From: Caulobacter sp. S45
GTDB taxonomy: Bacteria; Pseudomonadota; Alphaproteobacteria; Caulobacterales; Caulobacteraceae
Length of the DNA: 64,000 nucleotides
Direction: 5' to 3'
NCBI RefSeq assembly: GCF_009765965.1
Contig: NZ_LMUL01000010.1
Location: forward strand, 233,294 to 297,293
Positions within the stretch are counted from its first letter, which is position 1. Each line of letters begins with the position of its first letter. Shown one piece after another: positions 53,764 through 60,975 of the stretch. The position numbers and the translations under genes were made by a program. The notes under the pieces were generated by a model. That model saw only the letters and a program-made list of their open reading frames with translations. It was not told the DNA's origin and made no database searches.

Positions 53764-55875
53764 ATGGCATTGGTCAGCGCGCAGACCCCCGCATCCGGCG
53801 CGACCGAACCCCTCAGCGGCTTGTTCTCGCTGAGGGACGTCTTCGTCCAGGGCTTCTACAACATCCGCATCGTCCTGGCCTGCGTGCTCGCGGGGCTGGC
53901 GCTGGGGATCGTCGGCGCCCTGTTGAGCCCCCCCCAGTTCACCGCTGACAGCTCGCTGCTGGTGCTGCCCGACCCCACCGACGTGCTTGTTCCGCAAGGC
54001 CCGTCCGGTCCCGCCGCCAACGACCAGATCCTCCGCATCGTCCAGTCCGACGTGCAGATATTGCAGAGCGACCCGGTGATCGAGGCCGCGATCCGACGGA
54101 TCGGGCCCGAGAAATTGGCCGACCTGGGCGGCCTGCCGTTCCTGCACCATCACGGCGCGCGCCCGATGGCCGACACGGCGGAGCGGTTCAAGAAGGCGCT
54201 GCGGGTCAGCGCCGAGCCGACCTCCAACGTCGTCCACGTCAGCTTTACCGCATCCGACCGCAACCTGTCGGCCCAGGCGCTGGAGGCGCTGATCGCGGCG
54301 TTCGGGGATCGCCGCGCGGCCATGTTCCTGGACCCGGCCTACGGTCCCCAGGGCGAGGAGCTGCGCCGCTACGCCGCCCAGCTCCGGGGCATCGATGGCC
54401 AGATCCAGCAGCTTGGGGCCAAGAACGGGGTGATCGACATCGCCCAGGACACCCAGCTCGCCAACAACCGTCTCGACAACCTGAACCAGCGGCTGAGCCA
54501 AGCCAAGGAGCGGCTGAGCGCGGCGGACGCGGAACTGTCGGCCACCAGCCAGGGCGTCGCCGCCACCCCGGCCCGAGTGTTTCAGAGCCAGGACAGCACC
54601 AACGCCATCGCCAACGACGACGCCCGCAACACCCTGCTGCGCCTGCGCCAGGACCGCGCCCACCTGGCCGCCCAGTACACCGACAAGTGGCCGGGCCTGA
54701 AGGAAGACGACGCCAAGATCGCCGCCGCCGAGGCCCAGATGACCCAGAACGGCCGCGACCGCTACCTGACCGATCGCACCCAGCGCAATCCGGTGCTGGA
54801 CCAGCTGGACAGCCGGCTGTCCAACCTGAAGATCGAGCGCCAATCCCTGGCCGAGCAGATCGCCGAGCTGGGCCGCCAGATCGGCCAGGCCCAGGGCCGC
54901 ATCGGCCAGCTGCGCGACGTCTCCGGCCAGATCCACGACCTGCAGCGTCAGCGCGACGTCACCGACGGCATCTACCGCCAGCTCTCCGTCACCCAGGCCG
55001 GCGCGGCGCTGCGCGACCAGGCCCAGGGGCTGCGCGACAGCGGCTTCCGTGTGATCGAGCCGCCCGCCCCGCCGGCCAAGCCGCACAGCCTGCGCCTGAC
55101 CTTCCTGATCGGCGGCCTGCTCCTGGGGATCGTGCTGGCGGTGGTGGTCAGCGGGCTGGCCATGCTGGGCCGCCAGGTGTTCATCACCCCGGGCGAGGCC
55201 AGCCGCTCGCTGCGCATCCCCAACCTCGCCCACTTCGACGCCCGCGAGAGCCATTTCCGCAGTCCCGAGGGGCGTGCGGCTGTGGGCCGGTTCGCCACCC
55301 TGCTGGTCGACACCGCGGTGGACGGCCGGCTGCTCAAGGTGATCCAGATCGCCGCCACCGAGGCGGAGGACAAGTCCGACTTCGCACTCGAGCTGGCCCG
55401 TGCGATCGCGGCGGAGCAGAGCCAGCGCACCCTGCTGGTCGATTTCGATTCCGAGGCCCGCTACGCCAAGATGATCGACAAGTCGCCGGCCGTGCGCACC
55501 CTGCCGGCGGCGAGCGCGACGCTGACGGTGGCGCGCACCAGCACGCCCAAGCTGTGGCTGGCGCTGGACGCCGGCGCCTCGCCGTTCGGCGACCCGCGCC
55601 TGCCGCTGACCGAGGTGCAGGCGAGCCTCGAGGCGATCCAGCCCCACTTCGACCGCATCCTGATCGTGGCGCGCAAGGACTTCAGCCAGTACGCCGCGCG
55701 CCGACTCTATGCGCTGGCCGACGCCAATGTGCTGGTGGTGCGCGCCGAGAAGACCCGCGCGCCCGCCGCTCGCCAGCTCAAGGAGACGGTGCTGGCCGCC
55801 GGCGGCGACATCCTGGGCTTCGTCTTCACCTTCCGTGGCTACTACATCCCGGAGAAGCTGTACCGATGGCTCTGA
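53764..55875 (+). CDS. Wzz/GumC-type polysaccharide co-polymerase with a degenerate tyrosine-kinase domain
   Basis: A 703-residue inner-membrane protein. A first helix is near 36-55 (IVLACVLAGLALGIVGALL), then a Wzz domain with long coiled coils (about 190-430), a PxxP-like PPAPPAKPHSLRL and a second helix near 443-465. The C-terminal part (about 515-700) has the BY-kinase fold, but the Walker A position reads AATEAEDKSDFALELA with no G-x4-GKS/T, and Walker A' reads TLLVDFDS. It should set chain length or open the export channel without kinase activity of its own. The nearest counterpart is HfsA of the Caulobacter holdfast. It overlaps the next gene by 10 bases. Confidence 0.88.
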   Translation: MALVSAQTPASGATEPLSGLFSLRDVFVQGFYNIRIVLACVLAGLALGIVGALLSPPQFTADSSLLVLPDPTDVLVPQGPSGPAANDQILRIVQSDVQILQSDPVIEAAIRRIGPEKLADLGGLPFLHHHGARPMADTAERFKKALRVSAEPTSNVVHVSFTASDRNLSAQALEALIAAFGDRRAAMFLDPAYGPQGEELRRYAAQLRGIDGQIQQLGAKNGVIDIAQDTQLANNRLDNLNQRLSQAKERLSAADAELSATSQGVAATPARVFQSQDSTNAIANDDARNTLLRLRQDRAHLAAQYTDKWPGLKEDDAKIAAAEAQMTQNGRDRYLTDRTQRNPVLDQLDSRLSNLKIERQSLAEQIAELGRQIGQAQGRIGQLRDVSGQIHDLQRQRDVTDGIYRQLSVTQAGAALRDQAQGLRDSGFRVIEPPAPPAKPHSLRLTFLIGGLLLGIVLAVVVSGLAMLGRQVFITPGEASRSLRIPNLAHFDARESHFRSPEGRAAVGRFATLLVDTAVDGRLLKVIQIAATEAEDKSDFALELARAIAAEQSQRTLLVDFDSEARYAKMIDKSPAVRTLPAASATLTVARTSTPKLWLALDAGASPFGDPRLPLTEVQASLEAIQPHFDRILIVARKDFSQYAARRLYALADANVLVVRAEKTRAPAARQLKETVLAAGGDILGFVFTFRGYYIPEKLYRWL

Positions 55876-56612
55876 CCCGCAGACAGACCTTGCTGCTGGG
55901 GTTCGGCCTCAGCCTGGGCACGGGCGCGCTGCTGCAGGGATGCAGCACCACGCAGGCGATCCGCCCGCGCGAGAACCGGGCGCTGGCCTTCTCGCCCTGG
56001 ACCGACGCGCCGCCGCCCTATCGCCTGGGCGCCGGCGACAAGGTCAAGGTGGACTTCCTGCTGACGCCCGAGCTGGGCGAGGAGACGGTGGTCGGGCCGG
56101 ACGGCTATATCTCGCTGAAGGTGGCGGGCCGGGTTCCGGCCCAGAACCTGACCCCCGCCCAGCTCCAGCTCGCCATCGCCCAGGCGGCGTCCGGCTATCT
56201 GCGCCAACCCATCGTCAGCGTGGCGGTGACCGACGCCAAGTCCGCCCGCGTGCTGGTCGGCGGCGCGGTGCAGAAGCCCGGCGTGTTCCCCTTGCCGCCG
56301 CGCGCCACCCCGCTGGAGGCGATCCTGCTGGCCGGCGGCTTCCTGCCCGAGGCGCGGATGGATCAGGTGGTGATCCTGCGCCCACCTCCTGGGGGCGGGC
56401 CGGTCATGCTGCGCACGGTCAACCTGCAGCGCTTCGTTTCCGAAGGCGCGGCGCAGGATCGGGTAGCGCTAGCGCCGGAGGACGTGGTGTTCGTGCCGCG
56501 TAGCCGGATCGGCGAGCTCGACCTGTGGGTGGACGAGAACCTGAACAAGCTGATCCCGTTCAACAAGGGGCTGGACTTCAGCTATTCGGCGGGGAACGGG
56601 GTCGTCTTTTGA
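55866..56612 (+). CDS. Polysaccharide export outer-membrane lipoprotein (Wza/HfsD type)
   Basis: A 248-residue protein. The signal sequence ends in the lipobox LLQGCS (Cys26), so it is lipid-anchored. The Poly_export domain follows (YRLGAGDKVKVDFLLTPELG, VGPDGYISLKVAGRV) with one SLBB repeat (VLVGGAVQKPGVFPLP). It is shorter than Wza and lacks an obvious C-terminal amphipathic helix, so the outer-membrane pore may need another partner. It begins inside the end of the co-polymerase gene, and its TGA overlaps the next start. Confidence 0.92.
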   Translation: MALTRRQTLLLGFGLSLGTGALLQGCSTTQAIRPRENRALAFSPWTDAPPPYRLGAGDKVKVDFLLTPELGEETVVGPDGYISLKVAGRVPAQNLTPAQLQLAIAQAASGYLRQPIVSVAVTDAKSARVLVGGAVQKPGVFPLPPRATPLEAILLAGGFLPEARMDQVVILRPPPGGGPVMLRTVNLQRFVSEGAAQDRVALAPEDVVFVPRSRIGELDLWVDENLNKLIPFNKGLDFSYSAGNGVVF

Positions 56613-57454
56613 GCCCGTCAGGCCCCGCTTCGGCCGCCCCGGTCTGGGTCGATCCGGCCGCGGGGATCGAGCGTCGCTGGTTCCTGGGCTTGCGCTTCAC
56701 CCCGGCCTCGCTCGACACGGCGGTGGACATGATCGCCGCGCGCCCGGCCGACGCGCCCTTCGCCTATGTCGTCACCCCCAACGCCCAGTGGATCGTCGGC
56801 GCCGACAAGGGCGATCCCCGCTATGTCCAGGCGATGGAGAAGGCGTGGCTGGTGCTCAACGACAGCCGCATCCTGCGCCTGCTGTCGTTGAAGCTGTGGA
56901 AGCGCGACTTCCCCGTGGCGGCCGGCAGCGACCTGACCGCCGCCTTGTTCGCACGCGTCATCACGCCGGACGACCCGATCACCATCATCGGCGGCGGCGC
57001 GGAGGTGGAGCGGCGGCTGCGCGCCCAGTTCGGGCTGAAGCATATCGTCTGGTACGATCCGCCCATGGGCTTCGGTCGCGACCCGGTGGAGGTCGACCGC
57101 TGCGCCGCCTTCATCCGCGAGCACCCGGCGCGTTTCGTGTTCATCGCCGTGGGCGCGCCGCAGTCCGACTTCGTGGGCCGGCGCACGGTGGAGCTGGGCG
57201 GGGCGACGGGCGTGGCCTTCTGCATCGGCGGCTCGCTGAGCTTCCTCACCGGCCTGATCAAGCGCGCGCCCGAGGTCTACCGCAACGCCAGCCTGGAGTG
57301 GCTGTACCGCCTGATCCAGAACCCGCGCCGCCACTTCGGCCGGGTGTTCTTCCAGTCCGGCCCGGTGCTGTGGATCGCCGCGCGCGCCCGCTTCGGCCCG
57401 GCCGGGGCGCGCAGCCATGGCGATCCCGACGCCGCCCCGCCCGGCGCGAACTGA
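56609..57454 (+). CDS. WecG/TagA/CpsF family glycosyltransferase
   Basis: A 281-residue transferase. A TTG start at 56609 overlaps the TGA of the export gene (TTGA); the frame is open further but those residues are a shadow. Family marks are YVVTPNAQWIVGADKGDPRY, NDSRILRLLSLKLWKRDFP, AAGSDLTAALF, FIAVGAPQSDFVGRR and FCIGGSLSFLTGLIKRAPE, then NASLEWLYRLIQNPRRHFGR. It adds a sugar such as ManNAc or a uronate to a lipid-linked primer on the inner face of the membrane. Counterparts occur in holdfast and xanthan-like clusters (GumM). Confidence 0.92.
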   Translation: MSPSGPASAAPVWVDPAAGIERRWFLGLRFTPASLDTAVDMIAARPADAPFAYVVTPNAQWIVGADKGDPRYVQAMEKAWLVLNDSRILRLLSLKLWKRDFPVAAGSDLTAALFARVITPDDPITIIGGGAEVERRLRAQFGLKHIVWYDPPMGFGRDPVEVDRCAAFIREHPARFVFIAVGAPQSDFVGRRTVELGGATGVAFCIGGSLSFLTGLIKRAPEVYRNASLEWLYRLIQNPRRHFGRVFFQSGPVLWIAARARFGPAGARSHGDPDAAPPGAN

Positions 57455-57455
57455 C

Positions 57456-58778
57456 ATGAGCGTCCAGTCGCCCGCGCCCAGGGGGACGGTGCTGAAGCCC
57501 TACCGCGGCGGCGTGCTCAAGACCTCGCTGACGCCGGAAGGGACCGCCAGCCCGGCGACCGCCTGGCTGCGTGGGCTGGTTAGCGACTGGCGCTTCTGGG
57601 CCCTGGTCGGCGTGCTGCCCCTGTTCGCCCAGAGCTTCCAGTACGTGGTCGACGTGGCCCCGGTCTATGCGCTGACCAAGGCGTGGCCGATCCTGACCCT
57701 GCCGCTGGCCTTCTGGGCCTGCATGCGGCTGGCCCTGCCGTACCGGGTGATCCTGCTGGTCACCATCGCCTGGATGATGGGGGTCACGCCCTTGATCGGG
57801 GTGTTCGAACTGGGCGACACCATCGCCGCCGCCCTGGCCACCACGGCCAAGATCTGGTCGCTGGCCATCGCCCTGTCGGCCGCCGCCGTCTTCGTCCTGC
57901 TCAAGGTCGACAGCAAGACCCTCAGCCGCGTGACCCTGGGCTGGGGCGTGATCACCTTCACAGCCCTGGTGGCGCTGTGGCTGGTGGTGCCGCACCGGGT
58001 CTACGACGACGGCGCCAACTCGACCAAGCTGTTCCTGTACGACGAGCAGCGCGGCTACCGCATCTACATGCCGATGTTCTTCGGCTCGATCCTGGTGTTC
58101 GCGCTGAACCGCTCGTTCTGGATCAAGCCCAAGGTGTGGAAGCCAGTGGCCATGCTCATCTGCTTTGTGTTGCTGGTGATGATCTACAAGCAGCGCACGG
58201 CGATCGGCGGCATGGTCTTCGTGGTGATCCTGGGCGCGCTGTTCAGCCTGAGGCGCTGGCGCGCCCCGGCGCTCGCCGCCCTGGCGGTGGCCGTCATGCT
58301 GGGGGTCCCGGCGGTGTGGGCCTACGCCCACTCCTCCAGCGTGCAGAAGAGCCTGGGCGGTTCGCTGACCACCCGCCAGGCCGAGATCACCAAGGCCATC
58401 GAGTTCCTCAACGCCCAGCCCCACCGCTGGATCTTCGGCTCGGGCAGCGCCACGCGGGTCGGCGACGTGTCGCTGGGCGACATCGTCGGCACGCGGGTGT
58501 TCTTCCTGGCCGACCTGGGCTGGCTGGGCGTGACCTTCGAGTACGGTCTGATCGGGGTGGGGCTGCTGCTGTTGCTGCACTGGGCGGCGCTGAAGATCAC
58601 CTGGCGCGCCGCGCGGGCGCCCGCCGCCGTCCCACGCGCGGTGTTCGACTACGTGGTCTACATCGTCCTGGTCTCGCCCATCCTGCCCGTCACCTTCGCC
58701 CCCGGCGAGGCGATGACCTGCATGGCGATGGCGTTCTGCTTCTTGCGGAACGGGGAGGGGGAGTCGGGCGACAGTTGA
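57456..58778 (+). CDS. Wzy/HfsC-like polysaccharide polymerase or O-antigen ligase
   Basis: A 440-residue membrane protein with about ten helices. A large periplasmic segment (about residues 295-350) contains SLTTRQAEITKAIEFLNAQP and WIFGSGSATRVG, resembling the Wzy_C region (GxG after W). The start at 57456 follows the transferase stop directly. It probably joins repeat units in the periplasm before export. The family is divergent, so ligase and polymerase cannot be separated by eye. It is the last gene before a foreign-looking segment and an IS. Confidence 0.82.
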   Translation: MSVQSPAPRGTVLKPYRGGVLKTSLTPEGTASPATAWLRGLVSDWRFWALVGVLPLFAQSFQYVVDVAPVYALTKAWPILTLPLAFWACMRLALPYRVILLVTIAWMMGVTPLIGVFELGDTIAAALATTAKIWSLAIALSAAAVFVLLKVDSKTLSRVTLGWGVITFTALVALWLVVPHRVYDDGANSTKLFLYDEQRGYRIYMPMFFGSILVFALNRSFWIKPKVWKPVAMLICFVLLVMIYKQRTAIGGMVFVVILGALFSLRRWRAPALAALAVAVMLGVPAVWAYAHSSSVQKSLGGSLTTRQAEITKAIEFLNAQPHRWIFGSGSATRVGDVSLGDIVGTRVFFLADLGWLGVTFEYGLIGVGLLLLLHWAALKITWRAARAPAAVPRAVFDYVVYIVLVSPILPVTFAPGEAMTCMAMAFCFLRNGEGESGDS

Positions 58779-58794
58779 CGACCTGTAAGATTGT

Positions 58795-59139
58795 CTACGC
58801 TTCGATGGCTAGGCGGATTTCCGGCTTCAAGGTGAGCCACAATGAGGACTCGGCATTCACGCCGAAGCGAACCACTAACATCTCTCGCCCTCGCTCCTGC
58901 TCGATTTCCACCGACGAGAAGCTATTGAGATCGGCGCGCGACATTTCCCGCCCATTCTGGTTCAAGCTAATGCTTAAGGAGCTGTAACCGGGGCTAATGG
59001 TGAAGCTGATGAAATCATGCCCTACCTGAAACGTGTATGACAGAGTATTATAAGGCCATGGCACATCGGCGTCTTTGACATCAGGTTCGCATTCGAAAAA
59101 GAATGCGAATTCATCTTCGGAGGGTGTCGGGACGGGCAT
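58795..59139 (-). CDS. Low-GC hypothetical protein next to the insertion sequence
   Basis: A 114-residue acidic protein (begins MPVPTPSEDEFAFFFECEPD). Base composition, about half G+C by eye, and codon use differ clearly from the neighbours, a sign of recent transfer. No signal or membrane segment; alternating patterns (HDFISFTISPGYSSLSISL, MLVVRFGVNAESSLWLTL) suggest beta structure. Small acidic proteins like this include immunity proteins, but nothing here proves it. Its start is 58 bases from the IS end and has no clear ribosome binding site. It converges on the polymerase gene with 16 bases between stops. Confidence 0.6.
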   Translation of the reverse strand: MPVPTPSEDEFAFFFECEPDVKDADVPWPYNTLSYTFQVGHDFISFTISPGYSSLSISLNQNGREMSRADLNSFSSVEIEQERGREMLVVRFGVNAESSLWLTLKPEIRLAIEA

Positions 59140-59196
59140 GATTAAAGAAGGTCCAGGCGTTTCAGCGAATGTGATGATGGCGGGCCGATTGTTTTA

Positions 59197-59216
59197 GGCC
59201 GTGAACTCATAAACGA
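59197..59216 (+). repeat. Left terminal inverted repeat of the IS
   Basis: Begins GGCCGTGAACTCATAAACGA. It matches the right end in reverse complement at most positions, with the shared core ACTCATAA. Confidence 0.7.
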
Positions 59217-59218
59217 GG

Positions 59219-59410
59219 TCAGGCTGCCGGGTCAGCGAGATTGGTGTTTTGGCTGATGGTCCAGCCTGCTCGTCGGAGTTCCTGGAGGACGACCCAGGCG
59301 ATGTAATCGTCACTTGGGGTAGGCTGATCCGGCTTTGGGTTTTTGCGGGCTTTATCGATGGCAGCTTCGATAACGGCGAGTATGGGTTCGTAGTCGCTGT
59401 AGTCGGTCAT
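59219..59410 (-). CDS. Small passenger ORF inside the IS
   Basis: A 63-residue acidic protein (MTDYSDYEPILAVIEAAIDK...). GCGAGGG lies 5-6 bases before the ATG, a good ribosome binding site, and the ORF lies between the left inverted repeat and the transposase, reading out of the element. It has a helical N half, a Pro-rich linker (NPKPDQPTPSDD) and a second helix (YIAWVVLQELRRAGW). It is transcribed towards the low-GC gene next door. No family is known to me; possible roles are a transposition regulator or a cargo protein. Confidence 0.6.
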   Translation of the reverse strand: MTDYSDYEPILAVIEAAIDKARKNPKPDQPTPSDDYIAWVVLQELRRAGWTISQNTNLADPAA

Positions 59411-59478
59411 GCTGCCCTCGCTCCCCCCGTGCTATGTACCCTCTTCGCAGGCGCACGCGATCATGATTCAGCGTCGTC

Positions 59479-60245
59479 ATGAGCCGATACGACCTGACCG
59501 ATTTCGAGTGGAGCGTGATCGAGCCGCTCTTGCCCAACAAGCCCAGAGGCGTGCCGCGCGTTGACGACCGTCGCGTGCTGAACGGCATCTTCTGGGTGCT
59601 GCGATCCGGTGCGCCATGGCGCGATCTGCCCGAGCGCTACGGTCCGCGCACCACCTGCTACAACCGCTTCGTACGATGGCGAAAGGCAGGCGTTTGGGAC
59701 CGGCTGATGGACGCTATCACCGCCGCCCACGAGGGCGACATCCAGATGATCGACAGCACCTCCGTTCGCGCCCACCAGCAGGCCGCGACAGCAAAAAAGG
59801 GGGTGCAGATCACTGTCTCGGTCGATCACGCGGCGGGCTCACGACCAAAATCCACGTCGTCGTTGACGCGCAGGGCCTCCCGATCCGGCTTGGCCTAACA
59901 CCGGGTCAGGCGCACGATGGGCGGATCGCCGACACGCTGCTCGACCACCTCGGCCCGCGCACCATCGTGCTGGCCGACAAGGCCTATGATGCCGACCGCG
60001 TCCGCGAGCTGATCCAGGACCAAGGCGCCACGCCCAACATCCCGCCCAAGAGCAACCGGCGCTGGAAACCCTGCTTCAGCAAGCGGCTTTACCGCGAGCG
60101 CAACCTCATCGAGCGGTTCTTCTCCAAGCTGAAGCACTTCCGCCGCGTCGCCACCCGCTACGACAAGCTCGCCGCCAACTTCCTCGCCATGGTCCAGCTC
60201 GCCTCTATGCGCCTGTGGCTCCGTGCTTATGAGTCTACGACCTAG
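59479..60245 (+). CDS. IS5-family transposase made by programmed -1 frameshift
   Basis: Frame one (59479-59898) encodes 139 residues with the N-terminal DUF4096-type domain (MSRYDLTDFEWSVIEPLLPN) and the first catalytic Asp (IQMIDSTSVR). The frame then moves -1 at the heptamer A-AAA-AAG (59793-59799) and continues to 60245 with the second Asp (TIVLADKAYDADRV) and the Glu (NLIERFFSKLKHFRR), completing the DDE site. This is the usual arrangement in the IS427 group. The TAG stop at 60243-60245 uses the flanking TA target bases. The gene looks intact, so the IS may still be active. Confidence 0.88.
60223..60242 (-). repeat. Right terminal inverted repeat of the IS
   Basis: Read on the minus strand it begins GGTCGTAGACTCATAAGCAC, the counterpart of the left end. 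It overlaps the last codons of the transposase. Confidence 0.7.
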
Positions 60246-60258
60246 GTCGGGGCTCGTA

Positions 60259-60975
60259 TCAGGATTGCGTTTCCCGAATATTCTCGACCACCCCCTCCAG
60301 CGCCACCGCCGCAGGGACGCCCGGCGCATAATCCACCCGCCGCACCCGATAGGTCCGCCCCGCGTCGGTCAGGGACAGCGGTTCGGTCCAGCCGATTTGC
60401 AGGGTGCGGGCGTCGCGGGAGAAGCCGGTTCCCAGCACCTTGATGATCGCCTCCTTGGCGGTCCACAGGGCGAAGAAGGCGGCGGTGCGCTCGGGGTCGG
60501 GCAGGGCCTCGAAGGTGCGCAGTTCGTCGGGCGACATCACCTGGCGGGCGAGGCCGGTCAGGTCGGTCTCGCGGGTGCTGAGCTCGATGTCGACGCCGAC
60601 CCGGCCGCGCGCCACCGCCAGCAGGAAGTGGTTCTCGGTGTGGGACAGGTTGAAGTCCAGGTTCGAGCCGGGCGGGGCGTGCGCCAGCTCCGGCCGGCCG
60701 AACGGGTTGTAGCTGAACTTCACCTTGGCTGGCGTGCAGCCCAGGTAACGCGCCAGCACCTGGCGCAGGCGGGTGCGGCCGGCGGCGAAGCGGTGGGTCA
60801 GCTCGGCGGTGCGGAAGCGGGCGGCGCGGGCGCGTTCCTCGTCATTGAGGCAGGCGAGGTCGGGCTCGATGGCGTCCAGGTCGGCGCGCCACAGGTGGAT
60901 ATCGCCGGGCTCGGGCAGGGTCAGGGTGGCGGGCGTCGCCGGTGGGTGGTTAGCTGGCCCCATGCGCTCGCTCAT
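60259..60975 (-). CDS. 4'-phosphopantetheinyl transferase (Sfp/HetI type)
   Basis: A 238-residue enzyme. The Mg2+/CoA motif GRVGVDIEL has D129 and E131, and the third motif FFALWTAKEAIIKVLGTG has W171 and K174-E175. The DFNLSHTENHFLLAVA segment is also typical. The start at 60975 follows AGGGA; a second in-frame ATG lies at 60963. It moves phosphopantetheine from CoA to carrier proteins of polyketide, peptide or fatty-acid synthases. No such synthase is in the window. Its 5' end overlaps the divergent GH18-like gene, so the two share a compressed promoter. Confidence 0.92.
   Translation of the reverse strand: MSERMGPANHPPATPATLTLPEPGDIHLWRADLDAIEPDLACLNDEERARAARFRTAELTHRFAAGRTRLRQVLARYLGCTPAKVKFSYNPFGRPELAHAPPGSNLDFNLSHTENHFLLAVARGRVGVDIELSTRETDLTGLARQVMSPDELRTFEALPDPERTAAFFALWTAKEAIIKVLGTGFSRDARTLQIGWTEPLSLTDAGRTYRVRRVDYAPGVPAAVALEGVVENIRETQS

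Larger units (their letters stand above)
59197..60242 (+). mobile_element. IS5-family insertion sequence (IS427-like group) with a passenger ORF
   Basis: About 1046 bases. The left end GGCCGTGAACTCATAA (from 59197) and right end read inward GGTCGTAGACTCATAA (from 60242) are imperfect inverted repeats, 13 of 16 matching, continuing more weakly. TA flanks both ends (59195-59196, 60243-60244), fitting the TA-centred target duplication of this family. Contents are a transposase in two overlapping frames and, unusually, an opposite-strand ORF of 63 codons near the left end. The ends were fixed by eye, and one or two bases may be wrong. Confidence 0.8.

Noticed and set aside
53530-55647. A 705-codon minus-strand frame over the polysaccharide co-polymerase
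   Set aside because: Low-complexity Gly/Leu/Val/Gln-rich product and complete overlap with the motif-supported co-polymerase gene.
59479-59898. Transposase read as a pseudogene broken by a frameshift
   Set aside because: The frame change coincides with a correctly phased A-AAA-AAG heptamer, so programmed -1 frameshifting explains it better than decay.
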